Below are positions 62,988-64,000 of a DNA stretch of 64,000 nucleotides, one piece after another (the stretch's first letter is position 1; each line of letters starts with the position of its first letter). The notes beneath the pieces were generated by a model. That model did not search any database. It saw only the letters and a list, made by a program, of their open reading frames with translations, and was not told where the DNA came from. The stretch covers positions 496,001 to 560,000 of the forward strand of contig OZ243980.1 in assembly GCA_965214875.1 (NCBI GenBank). The letters run 5' to 3'. This stretch comes from CBDAUN01 sp965214875 (GTDB taxonomy: Bacteria > Pseudomonadota > Gammaproteobacteria > Arenicellales > JAJDZL01). The translations under genes were made by a program, and so were the position numbers.

Positions 62988-63059
62988 CTAACCTCTATAT
63001 TGAATATGTCAATTTGTTCAGGATGAAACTGGCACGCATTATCGGGCTTAAACATTAAA

Positions 63060-63075
63060 GTTTCATTAACGTTTC
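63060..63075 (-). promoter_or_regulatory. Direct repeat upstream of htrA, possible response regulator site
   Basis: GTTTC at 63060-63064 and again at 63071-63075 (plus strand), 11 bp apart start to start, about one helical turn, which is the spacing OmpR-family regulators prefer. It lies 73-88 bp upstream of the htrA ATG. Candidate only. Confidence 0.35.
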
Positions 63076-63265
63076 GTTGTAATGCGTTAATCAAAGTGTT
63101 GCATCGCCAGGTGAATTTAGCTCCTTGCAAGAGCGCTTGGTTGATGTCACGATTGCTAGAATGACTCATGATGGAGAATCATGCAAATGCAAGCGGCATG
63201 CATGGATAAGGTATTCATCTTAGCGTGATTGACGCTCAAAGCCAAAATATGGAGTGAAATCGAAA

Positions 63266-63562
63266 ATGAGCACTGAACAGCGGCCCAAGGGTATCCCAAT
63301 TGTCAAGATCGATAACGAACGTGTCAGAGTGACGCAGTGGCACTTCGTTCCGGGTGCGGAAACCGGGCATCATCGTCACGAATACGATTACATTGTGCTA
63401 CCGCTTTCATCAGGTAATTTGCGGATTGTTGACCACGAAGGCGCAGAGACGTTAAGTGCGCTCGCCATCGGGGAGCCATACTTTCGTTCAGCAGGTGTCG
63501 AGCATAACGTGATCAACGCAAATTCGCAGGAATTTACCTTCATCGAAGTCGAGTTGCTGTAG
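63266..63562 (+). CDS. Small cupin-domain protein
   Basis: A 98-residue single-cupin protein. Metal-binding motif 1 is HFVPGAETGHHRHEYDYIV and motif 2 is the GEPYFRSAGVEHNV segment. GGAG lies 11 nt before ATG 63266. Small cupins of this kind may bind a metabolite or metal; no substrate can be given. It stands alone on the plus strand. Confidence 0.88.
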   Translation: MSTEQRPKGIPIVKIDNERVRVTQWHFVPGAETGHHRHEYDYIVLPLSSGNLRIVDHEGAETLSALAIGEPYFRSAGVEHNVINANSQEFTFIEVELL

Positions 63563-63978
63563 CCATGCAAAGCCTGACCATATTCAAAATTAAAGGCATT
63601 CTCCACCCAATAATGGAGCCGATGAGATTGACCCATGCCGGGCACCGCTTCGATCGGTCTTGATCGATAGCTGAGTGCGCATGTGATGCGGCATTCGTTG
63701 GCCTCGCCTGCGCTTGAGATTCGTTTTTGCGGCGCATTAAACTTGATGCAGTCCAAGCATCCGCTCTATCAGCATCTTATTTGGAGTTTGCGCTGAAACA
63801 AAGCGGATTGCGCTGCTTCAGGGCAAAGCCGCTTGCCGTGCGCCTTTTGCGAGTGCAATTGTGCAACATTCGAGCGGACGACGCAGTCTATTCGAACTTT
63901 TTTTTACGATTAGGGTTGACTTTATCATTTGAGATGCTATATTGCACTGCAACAATCAACATTAGATGGAGCAGTTCA
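63563..63978. other. Intergenic region with a strong promoter at its right end
   Basis: No gene is seen in this 416-bp stretch apart from the promoter described separately. A T9 run precedes the promoter. Confidence 0.6.
63916..63943 (+). promoter_or_regulatory. Sigma-70 promoter of the last gene
   Basis: TTGACT (63916-63921) and TATATT (63938-63943) with 16-bp spacing, 35 bp before the ATG at 63979. The overlapping TTGCACTGCAACAA (63942-63955) is a partly palindromic sequence resembling sites near phasin genes, which is only a suggestion. Confidence 0.6.
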
Positions 63979-64000
63979 ATGCAAACCAATTTTATCGACA
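63979..64000 (+). CDS. Start of an unidentified gene, cut by the window edge
   Basis: ATG at 63979 preceded by GGAG (63968-63971 region) opens a frame beginning MQTNFID before the edge. The promoter is strong. Too little is present to identify it. Confidence 0.55.

Overview
The window reads as part of a chromosome of a proteobacterium, most likely an uncultivated gammaproteobacterium. The evidence is the order coxB-coxA-ctaG-coxC-DUF2909-SURF1-ctaB, a class 2 PyrD, an RsuA/RluF-type pseudouridine synthase beside purB, an HtrA/two-component cluster and a DUF2244 gene. No rRNA, tRNA or CRISPR array was found. Codon and base use is moderate in housekeeping genes and clearly GC-rich in insertion sequences and in two accessory ATPase genes (12744-14339 and 38551-39918).

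Layout. 1-7302: an NAD-dependent formate dehydrogenase locus (fused FdsG-FdsB, then FdsA running off the left edge), split by four Uma2-family nuclease paralogues. 7613-12747: a spermidine/putrescine-type ABC transporter (binding protein, two permeases, ATPase) followed by argC. 12744-14339: an AAA-ATPase/PD-(D/E)XK gene broken by one TAG. 14644-27160: a five-gene, one-strand defence-like cluster: PD-(D/E)XK nuclease, SNF2/DUF3883 helicase, DUF1156 DNA methylase, AlbA_4/ATPase-like protein, and Swt1-HEPN-DUF499 ATPase. 27171-29750: an IS1380-family element inside a 244-bp duplication, then a decayed IS256-family element. 29940-33122: a second defence-like operon (DUF262, DUF3696-type ATPase, unknown third protein). 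34173-34860: a CopG/PIN toxin-antitoxin pair. 34999-38283: purB, a pseudouridine synthase and pyrD. 38551-41531: a GC-rich AAA ATPase, a deleted Abi_2 gene and small IS1380 derivatives. 41731-55395: an aa3/caa3-type cytochrome oxidase locus interrupted between SURF1 and DUF2909 by about 6.4 kb of IS481/IS1380 elements and a cargo of secreted and coiled-coil membrane proteins. 55462-64000: DUF2244, an Ldh2-type dehydrogenase, an acetolactate-synthase-like enzyme, a histidine kinase/response regulator/HtrA set, a cupin, and the first codons of a last gene.

The most striking signal is a set of long coding-strand poly-C tracts that put genes out of frame by one base: C11 near the 3' end of the DUF1156 methylase (20036-20046), C11 in the signal-peptide region of a secreted protein (47846-47856), and C9 in the signal-peptide region of a second, convergent secreted protein (49476-49484). 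In each case changing the tract by one C restores a clearly better reading frame. This looks like phase variation of both a DNA-modification defence system and surface or secreted proteins. Homopolymer sequencing error is the main alternative. A fourth tract (G10, 44064-44073) lies in sequence that I could not assign.
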